This document shows positions 60,555-64,000 of a stretch of DNA of 64,000 nt, one piece after another (the stretch's first letter is position 1; each line of letters starts with the position of its first letter). This DNA comes from Desulfolutivibrio sulfoxidireducens. Lineage in GTDB: Bacteria > Desulfobacterota > Desulfovibrionia > Desulfovibrionales > Desulfovibrionaceae. A program made the translations under genes and the position numbers. Under the pieces are notes generated by a model that saw only the letters and a program-made list of their open reading frames with translations, was not told the DNA's origin and searched no databases. The DNA is taken from assembly GCF_013376475.1 (NCBI RefSeq), contig NZ_CP045508.1, positions 741,501 to 805,500 on the forward strand, read 5' to 3'.

Positions 60555-61016
60555 ATGGACAACCGACTCCCCTGGCCCGACTACTTCATGCGCATCGCCC
60601 ACCTAGTGGCCGAACGCAGCACCTGCCTGCGCCGCAAGGTCGGGGCCGTGGCCGTGCGCGACAAACGCATCCTGGCCACCGGCTACAACGGCGCGCCCTC
60701 GGGCATCGTCCACTGCCTGGACGTCGGCTGCCTGCGGGAACAGCTCGGCATCCCCTCCGGACAACGCCACGAACTGTGCCGGGGGCTTCACGCCGAACAA
60801 AACGTCATCATCCAGGCCGCCCTGCACGGCATAAGCATCGCCGAATCCGACATCTACTGCACCACCCAGCCCTGCCTCATCTGCGCCAAGATGCTGATCA
60901 ACTGCAAGGTCAAACACATCTACTTCGCCCAGGCCTACCCGGACGACCTCTCCGAGGCCATGGTGGCGGAAGCGGGGATCGGCTTTGAACTCCTCTCCGG
61001 TTCTTTCGGATCGTGA
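60555..61016 (+). CDS. Deoxycytidylate deaminase
   Basis: Zinc enzyme converting dCMP to dUMP for thymidylate synthesis. 153 residues with HAEQNVI and [13 protein letters not shown] zinc ligands, N-terminal [22 protein letters not shown], and [10 protein letters not shown]. Its last 32 bases overlap ribD. Relatives include ComEB. Confidence 0.94.
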   Translation: MDNRLPWPDYFMRIAHLVAERSTCLRRKVGAVAVRDKRILATGYNGAPSGIVHCLDVGCLREQLGIPSGQRHELCRGLHAEQNVIIQAALHGISIAESDIYCTTQPCLICAKMLINCKVKHIYFAQAYPDDLSEAMVAEAGIGFELLSGSFGS

Positions 61017-62124
61017 CGCGGCCTTCATGCGCCAGGCCCTGGCCCTGGCCGCCAAATCCCGGGGCCTGACGGCCCCCAACCCGGCCGTGGGCGCGGTCCT
61101 GGTCCATGACGGACAGGTCGTGGCCTCGGGCCGCCACGAAGTCTGCGGCGGACCCCACGCCGAGGTGGCCTGCCTGGCCGACGCCGCCAGAAAAGGCGTC
61201 GATCCGGCCGCCTGCGCCATGTACGTGACCCTTGAACCCTGCAACCACCACGGCAGGACCCCGCCCTGTTCCCAGGCCGTCCTGGCCGCCGGCATACAAC
61301 GCCTCTACGTGGGCTGCCCTGATCCCAACCCGGACGTGACCGGCGGCGGCGCGGACTTTTTGCGCGCCCACGGCGTCCAGGTGCATACCGGCCTGCTCGA
61401 ACGCGAATGCCGGGACATGATCGCCGATTTTCTGGTCTGGAAAACAACCACCCGGACCTACAACCCGCTCAAGCTGGCCGCCACCCTGGACGGCCGCATC
61501 GCCTGCCGCACCGGCCACTCCCAGTGGATCACCGGCCAGGCCGCCCGGCGCCGCGTCCACGAACTGCGCGCCCGCTACGACGCCGTGCTCGTGGGCGGAC
61601 AGACCTTCCGGGCCGACAACCCCGGCCTGGACCCGCGCCTGTCACCGGCCCCGGCCTGGGCCAAAAATCCCCTGGCCGTGGTCCTGACCAGCCAACTCCC
61701 CGACCCCGCGACCGACTGCCGACTCCTGCGCGACCGTCCCACCCAGACCCTCTTCCTGACGGATTCCGCCAGCGCCGCCTCGGAAACCGCCTCCCGCCTG
61801 CGGGACATGGGTGTGCGCGTCTTCTCCCTCGGCGAACCGGGAAGGATGTCCCTGGTCCGGGCCTTCACCACGCTTCGCGCCGAGGCCGGATGCCATACGG
61901 TCCTGTGCGAGGGCGGCGGCCGCCTGGGATTGTCGCTTCTGGCGGCCGGGCTGGCCGACGAGTTTTTGCTGTTCCTGGCCCCGAAGATCCTGGGCGACGA
62001 ACTGGCCGTGCCGCTTTTTTCCGGCCGCCGCGCCGAATCCATGGACCAGGCCCTGGGACTGCGACCCACCGCCAGCGAACGTCTCGGCGACGATCTGCTT
62101 CTGACCTTCCGCCCCAAGGACTGA
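60985..62124 (+). CDS. ribD: Bifunctional riboflavin deaminase/reductase
   Basis: 379 residues. N-terminal deaminase (about 1-150): [35 protein letters not shown]-terminal reductase (about 150-375): [49 protein letters not shown]. The start is TTG at 60985 inside the deaminase gene; ATG at 61027 is an alternative, but would cut the usual [11 protein letters not shown] helix. The next rib genes are not beside it, unlike the common ribD-ribE order. Confidence 0.94.
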   Translation: MNSSPVLSDRDAAFMRQALALAAKSRGLTAPNPAVGAVLVHDGQVVASGRHEVCGGPHAEVACLADAARKGVDPAACAMYVTLEPCNHHGRTPPCSQAVLAAGIQRLYVGCPDPNPDVTGGGADFLRAHGVQVHTGLLERECRDMIADFLVWKTTTRTYNPLKLAATLDGRIACRTGHSQWITGQAARRRVHELRARYDAVLVGGQTFRADNPGLDPRLSPAPAWAKNPLAVVLTSQLPDPATDCRLLRDRPTQTLFLTDSASAASETASRLRDMGVRVFSLGEPGRMSLVRAFTTLRAEAGCHTVLCEGGGRLGLSLLAAGLADEFLLFLAPKILGDELAVPLFSGRRAESMDQALGLRPTASERLGDDLLLTFRPKD

Positions 62125-62223
62125 CCGGGGCTGCCGCCCTGGCGTACAGGAACCGGGGCTGCCGCCCTGGCGCACAGGAACCGGGGCTGCCGCCCTGGCG
62201 CACAGGAACCGGGGCTGCCGCCC
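62125..62223 (+). repeat. 28-bp tandem repeat directly after ribD
   Basis: The unit CCGGGGCTGCCGCCCTGGCG plus TACAGGAA or CACAGGAA occurs at 62125-62152, 62153-62180 and 62181-62208, followed by a partial fourth unit. It begins on the base after the ribD stop. The units contain a CGGGGCTGCCGCC block also seen near 26850. Confidence 0.88.
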
Positions 62224-62310
62224 CGGACCCCGCCCGGGGGGACAATGTCCCCCCGCGACCCCCCGTCACCAGGCGTTGCCTGGGGCAACGCCTGGAACGG
62301 TGAAAGTGGG
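62224..62310. repeat. Hairpin cluster downstream of ribD
   Basis: GGGGGGACA/TGTCCCCCC palindrome at about 62236-62254 and a perfect 12-bp stem with a three-base TGG loop at 62269-62295 (CCAGGCGTTGCC and complement). Same family of elements as 26500-26869. Confidence 0.75.
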
Positions 62311-62447
62311 GCGGATGCACAACAATTTTGAGATAAATCCCTTTTTCTTGGTTGACGGCTGGGATATTTTGAGATATTTTGTGTTCCTACAATCAGAGGC
62401 GGGGAGACCCATGATTGCACCCGTTCAAAGTCGGAGAGGGGTTTCCT

Positions 62448-62747
62448 GTGGACGGCATCATCCAATACACGGTTGGAGCGTGGAAACAAAAAAACAAATT
62501 GTCTCAAAGCGATCAGGAGATCGTGTGTCTTCTGGAACAGGATCTGCGTGAAACGCAAGGCAAACCCTTCGGGAGAGGGTGGCAACATCTCGGACCGTTG
62601 AAGCAATACCACAAGGATGCCATGCATTGTCATCTGACGCGGGACAAGGTGGCGGTGTGGAAGATTCTTGTCCAGCGTGACGGGAAGTCGAAAAAAACGG
62701 TTTGCCAGTTCGAGTATCTCGGTACGAGGGAAAAGGCTCCGTATTGA
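62448..62747 (+). CDS. RelE-like toxin candidate
   Basis: 99 residues from GTG at 62448, behind GGAGAGG; an upstream in-frame TTG at 62415 is less likely. GKPFGRGWQHLGPLKQYHKDAMHCHLTRDKVAVWKI and the C-terminal CQFEYLGTREKAPY have the layout of short RelE-fold toxins (strand with basic residues, end strand with Tyr). It precedes an XRE gene by 44 bases, the order of HigBA-like modules. Assignment rests on shape and context. Confidence 0.65.
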   Translation: MDGIIQYTVGAWKQKNKLSQSDQEIVCLLEQDLRETQGKPFGRGWQHLGPLKQYHKDAMHCHLTRDKVAVWKILVQRDGKSKKTVCQFEYLGTREKAPY

Positions 62748-62791
62748 CAGAATAATTGAGGATAATCATTTAACGAAAGAGATATACCGCA

Positions 62792-63148
62792 ATGATTTCC
62801 GACACGATGACTCAGGTGTGCCTGGAGGTTCCCTCGCAAACCTTGCGTCTCGTCCTTGATTTGGTGAAGACGCTTGGCGGCCGTCGCATCGAGCAGTGCG
62901 GCGGCCAGGAAGCCGTACATGTCGTCCCCCCTCTTCCCGAGGCTGAGCGCGCGGGACGCCTGCTGCGGGGGGCACGGTTGCGGGCCGGTTTGACGCAGAG
63001 TCAGCTTGCGGAGAAAATCGGCGTGCCGCAAAGCCATATCAGCGAGTATGAGAAGAATAAACGCAACATCCCCCCTGCCAAGGCCGAGGAACTGGCCGCT
63101 GTCCTTGGTACCGTCGCCGGTCACTTCCAGCGTCGCGATTCGGCCTGA
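62792..63148 (+). CDS. XRE-family antitoxin
   Basis: 118 residues; the C-terminal half is a clear HTH_3 domain (LLRGARLRAGLTQSQLAEKIGVPQSHISEYEKNKRNIPPAKAEELAAVLG). The N-terminal 50 residues (TQVCLEVPSQTLRLVLDLVKTLGG) would bind the toxin. Second gene of a probable toxin-first module. Confidence 0.82.
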   Translation: MISDTMTQVCLEVPSQTLRLVLDLVKTLGGRRIEQCGGQEAVHVVPPLPEAERAGRLLRGARLRAGLTQSQLAEKIGVPQSHISEYEKNKRNIPPAKAEELAAVLGTVAGHFQRRDSA

Positions 63149-63204
63149 CCCGCCAGGGCCAAAAACCCATCGACCCCAAAAGGCGCGGCCCCGTGACGAC
63201 GCGA

Positions 63205-63257
63205 GGCCCCGTCGGGGCCGCATGGTAACGGGGTCCAGGGGGCTTGGCCCCCTGGAC
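63205..63257. repeat. Hairpins between the antitoxin and the binding-protein gene
   Basis: GGCCCC-GTC-GGGGCC (about 63205-63219) and GTCCAGGGGGC-TTG-GCCCCCTGGAC (63233-63257). No T tract follows, so they are not classical terminators, though they may help end the two convergent transcripts. Confidence 0.6.
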
Positions 63258-63279
63258 GGGGAGCCAAGCCCCCACAGGC

Positions 63280-64000
63280 TCAGCGCAGCAGGTCGCCGAA
63301 GTGCTTGCGGCGCAGTTCGTCCAGGGAACCGTTGGATTTGACGGTCTCCAGAAACATGTCCAGCCACTGCCACAGATCGAAGTCGCCTTTTTGCAGGGCG
63401 ATGCAGAAGGGCTCGTAGGTGAACGGGGTGAGCAGGGCCGTGGTGGTCTCGGGGTTTTGCTTGTGGTGCTTGGCAATGGAGATCTGGTCGTAGAAAAAGG
63501 CGTCGGCCCGGCCGTTTGCCACCTCCTGGACGCAGGCGGTCTCTTCCTTGTAGCGGTTGATTTTGGCCTTGGGGAAGCGTTTGGTGGCCGTGAGGTCGGC
63601 GGTGGTGCCGGTCTTGACCGCGATGATCCGGGAGGGGTCGTCCAGGGCGGCCACGGAGGTGATGCCCGGGGCCTTTTTCGTGCTTATGAGCGCGCACAGG
63701 CCGGTGGTGAAGTAGGGCCGGGTGAAGGTGATGGACTTGGCCCGTTCCAGGGTGCCGGTGATGCCGGAGATGATCAGGTCGATCTTGCCCGCCTGAAGCG
63801 CCGGGATCAGCCCGGTCCATTCCATGTCCTTGATTTCGAGTTTCACGCCGAGTTCCTTGGCGATCAGGCCGGCCACGTCCACGTCGAATCCCACCGGGTC
63901 GCCTTTTTCCGAGACGTATTCGAAGGGCCAGAATTTCAGCTCCATGCCCACGACAAGCGTGCCGCGCTTGGCGATGGCCGCCAGGGTGCTGTTGCCCGAG
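63280..64000 (-). CDS. Amino acid ABC transporter substrate-binding protein, N-terminus beyond window
   Basis: The frame is open to the right edge, so the signal peptide is missing. About 239 residues are visible: LAAIAKRGTLVVGMELKFWPFEYVSEKGDPVGFDVDVAGLIAKELGVKLEIKD, MEWTGLIPALQAGKIDLIISGITGTLERAKSITFTRPYF and GRADAFFYDQ are typical of the SBP_bac_3 family for polar amino acids. Periplasmic. Its permease and ATPase genes are not downstream; upstream is outside the window. Confidence 0.92.
   Translation of the reverse strand, partial: SGNSTLAAIAKRGTLVVGMELKFWPFEYVSEKGDPVGFDVDVAGLIAKELGVKLEIKDMEWTGLIPALQAGKIDLIISGITGTLERAKSITFTRPYFTTGLCALISTKKAPGITSVAALDDPSRIIAVKTGTTADLTATKRFPKAKINRYKEETACVQEVANGRADAFFYDQISIAKHHKQNPETTTALLTPFTYEPFCIALQKGDFDLWQWLDMFLETVKSNGSLDELRRKHFGDLLR

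Noticed and set aside
62125-62223. Short direct repeats considered as CRISPR
   Set aside because: Units are directly abutting with no spacers, so this is a simple tandem repeat.

Overview
The window is GC-rich bacterial chromosome from a dissimilatory sulfate reducer, most likely a member of the Desulfovibrionaceae. The evidence is the back-to-back aprBA (APS reductase) and qmoABCD (quinone-interacting oxidoreductase) operons, an archaeal-type entry into the shikimate pathway fused to the trp genes, and the long hairpin-rich intergenic repeats seen in this family. Genus cannot be fixed from the sequence alone.

Region 1 (1-11250, minus strand) is one aromatic amino acid supraoperon. In transcription order it reads ADH synthase, 3-dehydroquinate synthase II, pheA, aroA, tyrA, trpE, trpG, trpD, trpC, trpF, trpB (cut by the window edge). 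It is preceded by a leader peptide with seven consecutive aromatic codons (FYFWYWF) and a textbook terminator hairpin, so it looks controlled by attenuation that reads Phe, Tyr and Trp together. Three intercistronic gaps carry copies of a hairpin repeat whose stems covary.

Region 2 (11500-20060, plus strand) is the electron-transfer core of sulfate respiration: aprB-aprA, terminator, qmoA-qmoB-qmoC-qmoD, terminator. Region 3 (20086-28160) is mixed: a Cys-rich protein, a lysozyme-like protein behind a sigma-54 promoter, a GAF/PP2C phosphatase, a LysM lipoprotein, an acidic protein of unknown function, a class II photolyase and a DEAD-box helicase with a long leader.

Region 4 (28500-31475) is an accessory patch: a lone XRE-type regulator and an AT-rich two-gene module (small Cys protein plus ImmA/IrrE metallopeptidase). 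Region 5 (31476-44310) returns to core content: mazG, cvpA, a ClpX-like AAA protein, a lone amino acid permease, glutaredoxin and ferredoxin:thioredoxin reductase genes, then a Zra-like envelope stress locus (Spy/ZraP-like protein, triple-repeat membrane protein, histidine kinase, NtrC-type regulator) with its own sigma-54 promoter and candidate enhancer sites, a NifU-like protein and gltX.

Region 6 (44311-48320) is accessory. A low-GC cassette of three envelope genes, including a papain-like lipoprotein, and a broken group II intron reverse transcriptase are bracketed by a 215-bp direct duplication of the gltX 3' end and terminator. Two toxin-antitoxin modules with look-alike operators follow. 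Region 7 (48475-55593) is rpmB, then yceD-rpmF-plsX-fabH-fabG-acpP-fabF-glyA, the fatty acid initiation cluster.

Region 8 (55594-64000) begins with foreign-looking genes (DUF2239, DUF1330, alpha/beta hydrolase) and a diguanylate cyclase, then dCMP deaminase and ribD, a toxin-antitoxin pair, and a partial amino acid ABC transporter binding protein. No tRNA, rRNA or CRISPR array was seen.
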